From Lumbricus rubellus (lineage: Eukaryota; Annelida; Clitellata; Crassiclitellata; Lumbricidae): a stretch of 64,000 nucleotides of DNA. This document shows, piece after piece, positions 42,764 through 53,404 of this stretch. The notes beneath the pieces are model-generated. The model ran no database searches. It was not told where the DNA came from and was given only the letters and a program-made list of their open reading frames with translations. Position 1 is the first letter of the stretch. The number at the start of each line of letters is the position of its first letter. The stretch covers positions 25,124,199-25,188,198 of the forward strand of contig OX243816.1 in assembly GCA_945859605.1 (NCBI GenBank), read 5' to 3'. Both the position numbers and the translations under genes were made by a program.

Positions 42764-43141
42764 GTTCTGATAAGTTCCTTTAAGAGCTGAATTGGCCTTT
42801 GAAGGATTTTCCTATTTCTGGTCGAGTTTTACATTTTGTGATTGCTTTCGGAACGTCATAAATTATCTGGATGAAACAGGTTTTTAAACATTATTCTTGG
42901 AAATTTCTTGCTATCAAAAACAAATATGACCTAAATCTGCGTTTGAAATTGACAAAATAATAAACCAGATATTTCAAATCTGCGCTAGTCTAAGAGTATC
43001 TATGATACTTTTAATCATTGGTGACATCGTGTACGGTATTAGAGTTGTATGGACCCATAGGGAGCAAAAATTAAAATATTGCCTGTGTATAGTTTTAATC
43101 AGGTAATCTTATCAACAAAAAAGGAAAATTGGTCCATAACT

Positions 43142-44941
43142 ATTCTTAGCAATATCTTTGATGCATGTGTAAGGAGGCTTATAGACCATAGTTATATCTT
43201 CACAGTTTATTGCATTGTGTTTCTTCTGTATTGGTATAACTATGGTCTGTAGAAAGTCTTCTGGCCATTCTCCTGTATTATATATGTCCTGGCATAGTTG
43301 CACCAATTCATTCATTGCTTTGTCTCCTAGGTTCTTCAGAATTTCTATTGGGATGTTATAAATTCCTTCTGCCTTGTCGTTTTTCATGTCATCTATTGCA
43401 GCTAAGACCTCTTCTTTCAACACCCATGGCCCAATGGTGTCATCTGTTTGTGCTTCCTCCTGTTCCTTCGCTTGTTTCTCCACTTCCTCCTCAATGCTGC
43501 TATTTCCTGTGTAAAATTTCTCCACATATTCCTTCCATCTTTTTCTTATATCTCCGGAGTCTTCTAGTAGCCTGCCATCCTATATTGCTAAGAATAATAA
43601 CAAAAGGACTGCAGTCAAAAGCGGAAACGGATCAGTGCCTAGAAGAGGATCAATATGGGTTCAGGAAGGGCAGAGGGACAAGAAATGCAGTGGCAGCATT
43701 GAGAGTAATAGTAGAAAGAAGTATTCAACATGGACAAGATATATACATCTGTTTCGTCGACTACGAAAAGGCTTTTGACAGAGTGGACTGGAAGAAATTA
43801 ATGGGAATACTGAGACAAATTGAGAGAAAGAAGATTGATAGGCAATCTATACATGGGTCAAAGAGTAAAGGTAAGAATCGATGGAGAATTCTCAGGGCCG
43901 GGAAAAATAGGAAGAGGAGTGAGGCAATTCTATTTAACATCTATATTGAAGAAATTGTCAGAGAAACGTTAGATGAGCTGGAGGAGGGGATAAAAGTGGG
44001 TGGGAAAATGGTGAAAGCACTAAGATTTGCAGACGACCAGGCGATGTTGGCTGGCAGTCAGGAAGGCTTACAAAAGATGATGGACTGCTTAAATACGATA
44101 TCGCTGAACTACGACATGAAAATAAACATAAAGAAAACAAAGGTGATGAAGATAAGTAAGAGAGGAGAGGAAATGGTAAATATCACATTAAATGGGGAGG
44201 AAATAGAACTAGGTGAAGAAGTTCTGCTATCTGGGAAGTGTGGTTACAGAAGATGCAAGGTGTCACGTAGAAATAAAAAGAATAGCTATGGGAAAAGATG
44301 CATTCTACAAAAGGGGGGGAGCTACTCAGAGGAAGTCTAAACATGAAGCTGAAGAAGAGAATGGTGAAGACATTGGTGTGGAGTGTTGTTTTGTACGGCT
44401 CGGAAACGTGGACAATGCGACAAGAGGACATAAAGCGACTGGAGGCCTTCGAGATGTGGATCTGGCGCAGAATGGAGAAAATCAGCTGGGTTGAGCGAAA
44501 AACGAAGGAGGAAATCTTACAAAAGAAAAGAGATCACTGATGGACACTTCTTCTTCGCGTATGCTACTGCTCCAGGTCTTGTTGGAGCGTGGACCGGGAT
44601 TCTGATGAATTCGGTCAGCTGGTGGCATCCTTAGTTTCCCCGAAGGTACTCACAGGGAGGGGCGCCTGGATTGACCCAGGCTTCGTGAACGCAGATGCCA
44701 TCCGTACGTGGGCGACAGAAGAAATGGATAGGACACATCTTAAGGAGTGACACCATACTAAAAGACATCATTGAGGGAAGAATGGAGGGGAAAAGGATGC
44801 GAGGTAGACCAAGAACAATGCTGCTGGACTGGATGCTGTCAGAAGAGGGATACAGTCGACTGAAAAGAGAAGCTCAGGACAGAGAAAAATGGCGTCGTTA
44901 GACATACGAACCTGCCTGACGGCAGAGAACATAAAGAAGAA
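43142..44941. mobile_element. Second 5'-inverted non-LTR copy (twin-priming structure)
   Basis: The minus-strand segment (about 43142-43580) encodes the linker and RT start, ending at SLLTHASKILLRI at its outer edge. The plus-strand segment (from 43582) resumes at ILLRIITKGLQSKAE and continues through the RT. ATATTGCTAAGAATA is shared at the breakpoint. GGTCCATAACT flanks the whole (43131-43141 and 44942-44952), and the 3' end is a short A/G tail (AAAGAAGAA). Confidence 0.9.
43582..44900 (+). pseudogene. RT body of the second 5'-inverted element
   Basis: NAVAALRVIVERSIQHGQD, FVDYEKAFDRVDW, a disrupted GVRQ region, FADDQAMLAGSQ, NIKKTKVMKISK, then after frameshifts LYGSETWTMRQ and [11 protein letters not shown] with a [14 protein letters not shown] tail. 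About 150 bp at 44545-44695 interrupt the C-terminal region with sequence unrelated to the RT, perhaps a small SINE-like insertion (TTCTTCTTCG at its left edge). Confidence 0.85.
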
Positions 44942-45655
44942 GGTCCATAACTCTGCAAGAAAGGGCTAACCTACAGCGCTGTGGTCTTTTTTAGACTATC
45001 ACAGATTTGAAATATCTGGTTTATTATTTTGTCAATTTCAAACGCAGATTTAGGTCATATTTGTTTTTGATAGCAAGAAATTTCCAAGAATAATGTTTAA
45101 AAACCTGTTTCATCCAGATAATTTTTGACGTTCCGAAAGCAATCACAAAATGTAAAACTCGACTAGAAATAGGAAAATCCTTTGGCCAATTCAGCTCTCC
45201 TCTGTTTCAGCTTTACATAGGCGGAGAATTTCTGGTTTTGGTTCTCTCAATCATTCATAAGCAGGCCTACATTATTTGTTTCAAAATTATAATTATAGGC
45301 CTAAACATAAATATGTTGCATGCACTATATAGTATGTGAATGTAATTATATGTTGTGACAGAAAAAACTATGATGCTGTTGTATGTTACAATGTTACAAA
45401 TCATTGCTAATCAAAGAAAAATGTGCACAAAGTCCATAAACTCAAAGAAAATTCATTTTTCTGGAATTTTTCGCGTACCCTTAACGGCGCCTGGTGTACC
45501 CCAGGGGTACGCGTACCACAGTTTGAGAACCCCTGCTATATAGCCAATCTACAGTAGTGAAGGTTTTGAGTGTAAAGCTAAAAAACTGTGGAAATGCATC
45601 TTGGTCAAAAAGACACACAAACACATACACAGAATCTTCTCTTTATTTATATAGA

Positions 45656-46073
45656 TGAGCCCAATATGAGAGACTTTGTTGAACAAGAAACTCATACATT
45701 ACCAATACGTGACATCAAGAGAGGATATTCAGGAAGTATGCGTGCTCACCGGCTGATTGCGTCAAGTGGGTTCTCTATTCAGAGACTTCTTCATACCGTG
45801 CTGAAAACACGAAGACTGGGAGACCACCATCATCGGTTGAAGGAGCCAAAGGCCAAGGGCTCTGGACTACTTAGACATATTCATAGTCAGGGCCAACCTG
45901 ATGTAATTAATTGCTCTAATATAATAGAAACAAAATTTACAAATGTGTGATATGTGTGATCGAAATGTGAGCTTACTGTCTAGGGTTACCCAGTTTTTGA
46001 CAGTATATGATAGAGCACGAGTAGGGGACAAGTACCGGTCCACCACCAAATTCAGTACTGAATGAAAATATAC
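45656..46073. other. No gene seen
   Basis: AT-rich DNA; one 120-codon frame here has no recognisable motif. Confidence 0.45.
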
Positions 46074-46077
46074 TTAA

Positions 46078-46151
46078 CATGTTGGCCGCGAGGGACGTAT
46101 TAACACATCCTCCATTGAGTCATTTAACACAGCAAATCAGCGGCCAACGTG
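46078..46151. mobile_element. 74-bp TTAA-flanked miniature element
   Basis: CATGTTGGCCGC at the left and GCGGCCAACGTG at the right are inverted with one mismatch. TTAA lies on both sides (46074-46077 and 46152-46155). TTAA duplication is typical of piggyBac and some other superfamilies. It is among the shortest element structures I would call. Confidence 0.6.
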
Positions 46152-46190
46152 TTAATGTGTAACAGACTCCTGGAAAGACTCATGGCACCA

Positions 46191-47430
46191 TTAAATCATT
46201 AGTGGTGTGTTTTTACGAAATGATGGCTGTCCAGTGATTCCTACGGCGAGGACAAAGCGTTTTGTAAGGCATGTAGAAAAGCTTGATAATCTCGCGATTT
46301 TCACGACTTTTTGTCGTGATCTCGCAACAAAGTTTTTCCGAAATCTGGCAACCCTGGTCCAGCTTTCCTCTATTGACTCCTGTTCTGCACTCTGCTCACC
46401 TAATACTTCAAATCGGTTATTTAATTCCAGCTGAAACGTTTCCTGTACCTCCTTCCTGCTTAACCTGGCCACATCTATTACCCCATGCTCTTGTTTTCCA
46501 GTCCGTTTCTTCAACTTAAGTTTTAGTATCGCAATAACCAAATGGTTATCTGAGGCAGCATCTGCTCCTCTGTATACCCTCACGTCCTGCATCGCCGTTG
46601 CCCATCTCTTGGAAATGCAAATGTGGTCGATCTGGCGAGTAGTCTTTCCATCCGGGGATCTCCATGTCTCTTTATGAATGGTCTTGTGCTTGAACATGCT
46701 CCCTCCTATCTTTAATTTGTAGCTGCTGCAAAACTGAGCATTCTCTCTCCATTGTCATTTCTTTCTCCAACAACCTCTGCTCCTATCACACCCGCCCATC
46801 TCTATCCCTTTCTATCTGTGCGTTGAAGTCGCCCATGACTGTTTTCTTGTCTTGTCTTGGTACTACGTCCATGACATCTTGCAACTGTTCATAAAAGTCA
46901 TCTTTTTCTTCGTCCATGGCCAAATTTGTTGGTGCATGCACCTGTATTATAGTTGTCTTTGTATGTCTAGTCTGGATCCTGATGGTGATGATTCTATCTC
47001 TTACCGGCTCCCATTCAATTACATTCGTTGTCATTCTTATATCGATTGCTATACCTACTCCTCTTTCATGTCTAGTTCCTACGTATATATTCATTCCTTC
47101 AGATGTAATAATACTACTCCCAGTCCATCTTATCTCATTCATTCCCAATATCTTCAGTTTGTATTTCCTCATCTCTGCCAGCACCTGCGCCAGCCTTCCC
47201 GTAGCGTACATTGTTCTTACATTTCAGCATCCTATCCTTGTCTTAGCTTTGGTCGTCAAGATCTGGGTCTTCTGAGTCGTGGCTTCCTTTCGGCTTTCAC
47301 CATTACTCGTCATAAATAGGTCTTTGACCTTTCCGTCTCCCTTCAGACCAGCCTTGACAGTATAATTTTTGTAGTTCATCTGTGTCGTTTCTGTTGCAGT
47401 AATTTGTTTTACCCGAGCGGGCTGCAAACC
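46191..47430 (-). pseudogene. APE-type endonuclease domain of a non-LTR retrotransposon
   Basis: Minus frame 47211-46786 has RKYKLKILGMNEIRWTG (catalytic Glu region) and VMGDFNAQIERDRDG. Frame 46697-46191 has TRQIDHICISKRW and RGADAASDNHLVI. This is the order of RTE/Nimb-like apurinic endonucleases. A frameshift lies between 46786 and 46697. The leader (to about 47480, with CTTGGGACCGGCAC on the plus strand) looks like the element's 5' end. The RT that should follow is missing, unusual because LINEs normally lose their 5' side. Confidence 0.85.
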
Positions 47431-47480
47431 CTCCGTGGAGCCCTCCTCGTTTACCCGGGCTTGGGACCGGCACAGGTTTC

Positions 47481-47979
47481 ATAGCAGGACCTGAGGCGGA
47501 TTGAGGCAGAGTTCAGTTTGACACATCTAATAAAATTAAAAAGACTTAGTTTCAGTATCACTTTTTGGTTGTGTCCACGAGTTTTAGTTTTTTTATTGTC
47601 CTTTTTTCTTAGGTTTTGGTTAGCTAAAACCTGAAGTTTTTGTTACCGAAAGTTTTCATTTCAGTTTTTGTTACCAAAACAATGCGATAGAAATTGATAT
47701 CTAGTGTAATAATTGCATTTTGTATGATTTCGTTGATTGACAAATGATAGCCTTTGAATTGTTACTACCTATTTTTTTCTCTGTTGATTGTTTGTGTTCT
47801 ACATCTCTTGTTAGATAACATGCATCGAAGTTGGTGATTTATGCAACCATGGAATGGTAGGTATTTGTGTTATATCGATGATTTATAGAATGTTATAAAG
47901 ATGATTTGTATGATGTTAATATTTTAGTAATTATATTATATTTAATTTGTGATTTTAATTTGTACGTTTTTATTACCTA
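47481..47979. other. No gene seen
   Basis: AT-rich sequence with GGTTTTGGTTAGCTAAAACC-like short palindromic words near 47615. No coding signal. Confidence 0.4.
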
Positions 47980-47980
47980 C

Positions 47981-49020
47981 TAGCTGAACCCGGCCACGCG
48001 TTGCTGTGGCTGAAAAGAGCCTCCCCCTCCCCTCCCCTCCCCTCCCCCTTCCCTTTCCTCCCCTCCCCTCCCCTCCCCTCCCCTCCCCTCCCCCTCCCCT
48101 CCCCTCCCCTCCCCTCCCCCCCCCTCCCCTCCCCTCCCCTCCCCTCCCCTCCCCTCCCCTCCCCTCCCCTCCCCTCCCCTCCCCTCCCCTCCCCCTCCCC
48201 TCCCCCCCTCCCCTCCCTCCCCTCCTCCCCTCCCCTCCCTCCCCTCCCCTCCCCTCCCCTCCCTCCCTCCCCTCCCCTCCCTCCCCTCCTCCCTCCCCTC
48301 CCTCCCCTCCCCACCCCTCCCCTCCCTCCCCTCCCCTCCCCTCCCCCTCCCTCCCCTCCCCTCCCCTCCCCTCCCTCCCCTCCCCTCCCCTCCCCTCCCC
48401 TCCGCTCCCCTCCCTCCCCTCCCCTCCCCTCCCCTCCCCTCCCTCCCCTCCCCTCCCCTCCCCTCCCCTCCCCTCCCTCCCCTCCCCTCCCCTCCCCTCC
48501 CCTCCCCTCCCCTCCCCTCCCCCCCTCCCCTCCCCTCCCCTCCCCTCCCCTCCCCTCCCCCTTCCTCCCCTCCCCTCCCCTCCCCTCCCCTCCCCTCCCC
48601 TCCCTTCCCCTCCCCTCCCCTCCCCTCCCCTCCCCTCCCCTCCCCTCCCCTCCCCTCCCCTCCCCTCCCCTCCCCCTCCCTTTGCGATGGCGACGCGGAT
48701 CACGCCATAAAACGCTTGAGCAAGAAGGCCGTAATGAAATGCGAAGGCCGTAATGAAATGCGCTAAAGAAATTTACGGAACAAACATGCCCGAATTGGTA
48801 TGCAAGGCTTATTGACGGACGTAGGCTATGTGTTGAAAACGGTGGAATTTTCAAAGTTGTTTTTTTTGTTGAAAAGATTGCGCTTTTTGCGAAAAATCAT
48901 TCTGCAAACCCGGCCGTGTTGGAACTAAACGTTTTGGTGAAGTTCTGAAAGCAATCGGCGCAGAAAGTTCGGAGATAACTTGCAAGGAGCCAAACGCGGT
49001 TACATTTTTATATATATAGA
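47981..49020. mobile_element. TAGCTG...ATATAGAT repeat, second copy, with (CCCCT)n core
   Basis: It begins CTAGCTGAACCCGGCCACGC and ends TTTATATATATAGATTATT, matching the ends of the split copy at 37476-45655. Its inside is mainly the pentanucleotide array 48021-48681, followed by unique DNA. The class is not resolved. Confidence 0.5.
48021..48681 (+). repeat. (CCCCT)n / (AGGGG)n array of about 660 bp
   Basis: A near-pure tandem of CCCCT with occasional CCCT, CCCCCT and single-base variants. The minus strand is (AGGGG)n, a good candidate for G-quadruplex or triplex structure. The long proline/serine/leucine and glycine/arginine/glutamate frames it creates are artefacts of the repeat and are not genes. 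Confidence 0.97.
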
Positions 49021-49047
49021 TTATTATTTCGATGTGTTATATTGATG

Positions 49048-49106
49048 TTCTATGTGCGTTTGCAAGTGGAGTAATAAAGAAAATACTTACTTACTTACTT
49101 ACTTAG
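49048..49106 (-). repeat. (ACTT)n-tailed element terminus
   Basis: GTGCGTTTGCAAGTGGAGTA, then AATAAAGAAAATACTTACTTACTTA by position. The same terminus occurs inverted at 31974-32040 and 38104-38160. It marks the end of a dispersed non-LTR or SINE family whose body I cannot define here. Confidence 0.5.
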
Positions 49107-50097
49107 TCTTTCACTGAATTTCAGAGTTACAAGTCACACTGCCAGCCAACTTAAAATCTATCATGGCTTTCATTTGGTTCTAGGACATTTGAATATTACT
49201 GGCCGATTGATCACTGGACTATTGCAAATAACTAAGGGTTTCTGTCTGACAAAGTTTCATTGCACTTCAATGCAGATGGACTGCACATAAAAGGTTACAT
49301 GTCTCCACAGCACTCATGGTGGTAACAATTGACTAGCACTTGCTCGAAAAGCTGTCGGAAACATGAAACTTTGTTAGACAAAAACCCTTGCCTTGCAATT
49401 GTCCATTTTTGACCGGTCGCCACAATACCAGTTGGAAGTCCCAAATTAAATTTGTTCACTTTTTAGCAATTTCTAGTACATGCTTCATTTTCTTTTCCAA
49501 AACTGTTTGCGGTTTTTCTATATCTCACATATAACCGAAGTCACAGAATTTTAAATCCGATGGCATACATAAACTGTTAGATGAGAAAATCATGTGAGAA
49601 GTTTAGCGATATAATTATTGACATTCTCCTATGAAACGGCTAGTTCTATTCGACCGAATTAAATACAATTTGGCCGTTGCGTAGATTCGACAATTGCAAA
49701 TATACTCTACAAATTTACAAAATATTCTCCATTTTGAAGATTAAGTTATTTAAGCGAAAAGCGAAGAAAATAAACGATTCATCCTGTTTCCTGACCTCAT
49801 AGCACGTGAGGCCATGCGACCGTCAATCGTTCAGCCAAACACGGCTCAAGATTTGGTCACGTGTCGATATTCAAGCGCTATTTGAATTTGTTTCTGTTAG
49901 TCGATCTATTTTGGACCAATCTCTTTGCGTACTAAATACAAGATGGTCATATTTTATTAATAGAACAGGAAAAGGGGATTTCCTTGTTCAAAACAAGACC
50001 AGTCACGCTTTTCGATTTGACCTGTAACCCAATTTAATATTGCAACAAAAAGTAGCAAATTTTGACGGAAATTCTGACTTTCTATCTCGATGCAGAC
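49107..50097. other. No gene seen
   Basis: AT-rich DNA with no recognisable element or coding motif. Confidence 0.5.
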
Positions 50098-50151
50098 AGG
50101 GGCGCAACCAGAAAATTTTTATGGGGGGTGCTCACCATGGGCGGTGCTCAC

Positions 50152-50363
50152 CATGGGCGGAAACCTAGGGGGGACGGTCCCCCCAAAGGAGGTGTTGGGG
50201 GGACGGCCCATGCATTTGTCCCCCCCCCAATAGTTGACATTTTGGCGGCGAAAATAGAAAATTTTCTTGACTTTTCGGTCAGAAGATGACTAAAAAAAAT
50301 CTCGCATCTTTCCTTCGGACACTCGTTCGTCCCCCCAAGTCTCCGCCCAGGTTTCCGCCCATG
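50152..50363. mobile_element. hAT-like MITE, 212 bp
   Basis: Ends CATGGGCGGAAACCT and GGTTTCCGCCCATG are inverted. GTGCTCAC flanks both sides (50144-50151 and 50364-50371). On the left, GTGCTCACCATGGGCG occurs twice in tandem (50128-50143 and 50144-50159), so the TSD plus the first element bases are duplicated. No coding capacity. Confidence 0.85.
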
Positions 50364-50394
50364 GTGCTCACTGCTCAGAATTATCATTTCAAGT

Positions 50395-50530
50395 GCCGAA
50401 GAAGCGAAGCAGCGAGTGCCGAAGGCACGAAGCCAATGCCGACTAGGGGTCTGGGGAGCGTCATAAGCTCCCCCAGCAGGATTCCCAGAAACCAACGCAT
50501 TTTTTACTTTTGACATCACCTAGAGCACGT
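50395..50530 (-). repeat. Minus-strand copy of the GC-rich dispersed repeat
   Basis: GCGAGTGCCGAAGGCACGAAG and GGTCTGGGGAGCGTCATAAG by position are the reverse complement of the words at 947-1125 and 20040-20144/21302-21400. Confidence 0.6.
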
Positions 50531-51248
50531 TTGCCAGCAGTATTTATGAGCGATAAAGTCATGAAAACGTCTGAAAACATGGTTTAAGACTTCAAAAATG
50601 TCCTTTGGGATCATTGCATAATTACGTAACGCGAAAGTCCGAAACTGACCGTTTTAGACCCAGCCACCCACCCTGTATCGCTTCGTAACGTTGCCCTTGA
50701 CCCACCCAGCCACCCTCCCCAGCGTTACGTAACGATTGTTAAGAAAAATCAGTTGAGATTTAGGTCTATTATTGGCTTACGTGAGTGCGTAATTTTAATT
50801 CATATTTTCATAGTGAATTAATATAGCCTGGTATGTGAATTATAGGCTAATTTGACAGTAGACTAGGCTTGAAATGTACACTATGTGTTATTTATAATTA
50901 TAAATGAGTCATGTATGAACTGCAATTTTCTTAAATTTTACCGCAAGAATAAAATTTACACCGCTGAAAATTTTCACGGACTCAATAGCTCATTAACAAT
51001 TAATCAAACTTAAGATGAGTTATCTATTTCATTACCATAGTCTGGACACTTCGATAATTATTAATAGAAATAGCCTATTGCCGAGTTTTGTTGAGCATTA
51101 ATTTTAAATGTTTGAGATCGTGTCCTTTAACCCTTTAACGACGATAAGCGCCCAGGGCCGGCACAGTTAATGTAAATACATATTATGTATAGGTAAGAGA
51201 ATGTAATCAAGCGTATAACATTGTTGAATTGAAATCAATAAAAAACTA

Positions 51249-51425
51249 AGTGGTGGCAACATACTTGCCACTGGCTGTTTGGGCTACACATGACGTGGCA
51301 ACATACTTGCCGCTAGCTGTTTGGGCTACACAAAAGTACACATGATGTGGCAACATACTTGCCACTAGCCGTTTGGCTACACATGACGTGGCAACATACT
51401 TGCCACTAGCTGTTTATACCACAAA
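51249..51425 (+). repeat. Four tandem units built on a 15-bp palindrome
   Basis: GTGGCAACATACTTGCC starts four units of about 40-52 bp, each followed by (A/G)CT(A/G)GC(T/C)GTTTGG and CTACACATGA. GGCAA...TTGCC is an inverted repeat that could form a hairpin or bind a dimeric protein, for example as a transposase site (inference). Confidence 0.75.
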
Positions 51426-51734
51426 AGCCATACCGTTTCCTCTGCCAAAGTAACTGATGACCTATCTCTTCTTTTAACTTTATAACGTCACCAGTGTGTT
51501 CATGAAGTGTTCATGTCCTAACACTTAACGATTGGGAGGTGGGAGAGTGCACAGAACGTCCCCCCACCACATACATCGAGAGGGACCGTCCCTCTGTACC
51601 CCTAAGTCTCCGCCTATGTAATTGGTAGTGACATCTTGTGAATCCACATGCATTACGTTAGCCAGGTGGCCCTGGCTAGCGGAACCTTTGGCCCCTTTTG
51701 GGTCTCCTGGGCAAGCTGACATATTACATATCTG

Positions 51735-52880
51735 ATGTATAATTACTTACTTACTCAGCACTTAGTCCTTCCTCTCGCTGGTAGCGCATCGGGCGACACA
51801 GCCTCTCCACGTTATCTTGTCCTCCACAGCCATCTTAGCATCCTCCCACGTCATTCCGCCGCCTTCCAAATCCTGAGTAACCATGCTTCGCCAAGTCTCT
51901 CTGGGTCTTCCTCGACCCCTTCTCCATTTCAGCGGAGTCGAATCCAGTGCCTGATTTAGAGTTCACTCCTCTCCCGATCTATGTACGTGACCCAGCCAAC
52001 GTAAACGCATATTCCGTAAACGCATATTCTTCAGCATGTCTTCCAGTTTCTCCATGGATGTTCTCCTTCTTACTTCCTCGTTTCTGATCTTGTCCCTCCA
52101 AGTGATCTTCAGTATCCTTCTCAGCCAACGATGATGTGCTGCCTCCAGTTTCTTCATATTGGCTTTTGTCATAGACCATGTCTCTGCCCCATACAGCAAC
52201 GTTGTCAATACCAAAGCTCTATACAATCTTGTCTTTGTTACTAGACTGAGTCCTTTGTTCCTCTATATGTTGTTCAACCTTCCAAATGTGGCATTGGCTT
52301 TTTCCATTCTGCTTCCAATCTCCTTATCTCAGCTGCCATTGTTTGAAATTGCACTCCCCAGATAGCAAAAGTGCTCCACCTCCTCCAGCACATCTTCTCC
52401 AACTCTGATGTTCTCCGTCGTTGTCCATTTTCCTATTCTCATAATCTTTGTTTTTGTGGTGTTGATCTTTAATCCGACCAGACCCGCCCTCTCTCCACAC
52501 TGTTCGTGAATTTACTCATCCCTCCCCAAGACTCCTCCAGTAGTGCTAAGTCTAGGTCCGCCAGCTTTTCCGCTCCTTTCCACTCCAGTCCACACTCTCC
52601 TTCTTTTGTGCTTCGTCTCATCACCCAATCGATTGTTATCAGGAATAGCAATGGTGACAAGATGCAACCCTGACGCACCCCTGTGACAATCTGAAACCAC
52701 TCTCCTAGTTTCCCCTCCGTTCTTACTGCACACCTGCTTTCTCTATACATTTCTTTTATGATGTTTATAATCTTCTCTGGTATACCGTATTGTGCGAGGA
52801 TGTTCCACACCACAGGTCTTTGGACGCTGTCAAATGCCTTTTTGAAGTCGACGAAGTTGACAAGTACATTTACACTATCT
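51735..52880 (-). pseudogene. Non-LTR RT, minus strand, 5'-truncated
   Basis: From about 52850: FVDFKKAFDSVQ, AQYGIPEKIINIIKEMYRES, GVRQGCILSPLLF, a damaged catalytic box region (LADLDLALLEES), then LLYGAETWSMTKANMKKLEA and RLRWLGHVHR. It ends in (TAAG)n at about 51742. A short duplicated segment (CGTAAACGCATATTC, near 51999-52027) disrupts the C-terminal region. Related to the copy at 21567-22680. Confidence 0.85.
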
Positions 52881-53404
52881 GTAATGAATGTGTTGGTTGC
52901 CGAATAAAAAATGTTATGTTAAATGTTATTATGTTAGTAGCAAATTACTGTACATTAGTTGTTTAGTATACTGCATGTAACGGCAAATATATTGCCACTA
53001 GCCTGTAAAGGGTTAAGTAAAACATGCTTCAAAGTGGTTCTCCGATGTCAAGAATTCATTGGGAATTAGGCCTACCACGTTGTTCCGTTGGTAAAACTGG
53101 GAAAACAGAATTGACTTGCCTGTAACTGCAGTGTCTACTGCCGTATCTTATAGAGATAAATAGACCTACTTCGGTTAAGTTTTAAATCAATGTCTCGAAG
53201 TTTAAACTTCGAATACATCATGTTCTGAAGTGTCATTCGATGGTAATTTAATATTCATTAATAATTTTTTCATGGCGTTATGTAACGTTCAGCTCCCCCC
53301 ACCCACCAACCCACGTAACGTTTCGTAACGTTTTCAATTGCCCCACCAACCCACCCTCGAGCGTTACGTAATTATGAAATCTGCTGTCCAATATCTGTTG
53401 TCCT

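Larger units (their letters stand above)
38960..43005 (-). mobile_element. Composite minus-strand non-LTR insertion flanked by 17-bp repeats
   Basis: TACTTTTAATCATTGGT occurs at 38943-38959 and 43006-43022. On the minus strand the insert begins (right side) with a 217-bp segment that is an inverted copy of 44995-45200, then endonuclease-RT linker coding (42763-41995). It ends (left side) with RT C-terminal coding (about 39500-38983) and a GAAGAGAAGAAAGAAGA tail. The middle of the RT is missing and other elements (39553-39919, 41342-41978) lie within. The 17-bp repeats look like its TSD. Confidence 0.55.
42783..45200. repeat. ~215-bp inverted arms (42783-42999 and 44995-45200)
   Basis: Both arms contain, in opposite orientation, GAATTGGCC, ATTTTCCTATTTCT, AAAATGTAAAACTCGA and TTTGAAATATCTGG, with only a few differences. 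They bracket the 5'-inverted LINE at 43142-44941. The left arm lies inside the composite insertion 38960-43005; the right arm appears to belong to the surrounding host element. Confidence 0.75.
38810..45535. mobile_element. hAT-like element, TIRs 6.7 kb apart, filled with insertions
   Basis: CAGGGGTTCTCAAACT at the left and AGTTTGAGAACCCCTG at the right are perfect inverted ends. CTATATAG flanks both (38802-38809 and 45536-45543), the 8-bp TSD of hAT. GTACCCC words lie just inside each end. The original element was probably small: the interior is dominated by non-LTR copies, another hAT element (39553-39919) and other repeats. No hAT transposase is visible. Confidence 0.85.
37476..45655. mobile_element. 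Dispersed repeat TAGCTG...ATATAGAT, split by insertions
   Basis: The left end (ACTAGCTGGGCTGCCCGGC at about 37474) and right end (TTTATATAGATGAG at about 45650) resemble the ends of the element at 47981-49020. The preserved left part (37500-38100) has internal repeats: CATGGTGGTAGAGATTCGCC and ACTGTGGAAATGCATCC recur. The short right part (45544-45655) carries the same words (CAGTAGTGAAGG, ACTGTGGAAATGCATC). Everything between is nested insertion. Its class is not clear to me. Confidence 0.55.
51131..53012. mobile_element. TTAA-flanked piggyBac-like element
   Basis: Ends CCCTTTA and TAAAGGG with TTAA on both sides (51127-51130 and 53013-53016). The host family B sequence resumes across the TTAA, as copy 1 shows. 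It carries the palindromic tandem repeats at 51249-51425 and, on the right, a related GGCAAATATATTGCC. Its centre is occupied by an RT fragment. No transposase. Confidence 0.75.

Noticed and set aside
48001..48854. Long proline/serine/leucine-rich and glycine/arginine/glutamate-rich frames of 230-290 codons
   Set aside because: They are translations of the (CCCCT)n array in several frames; no other coding evidence.
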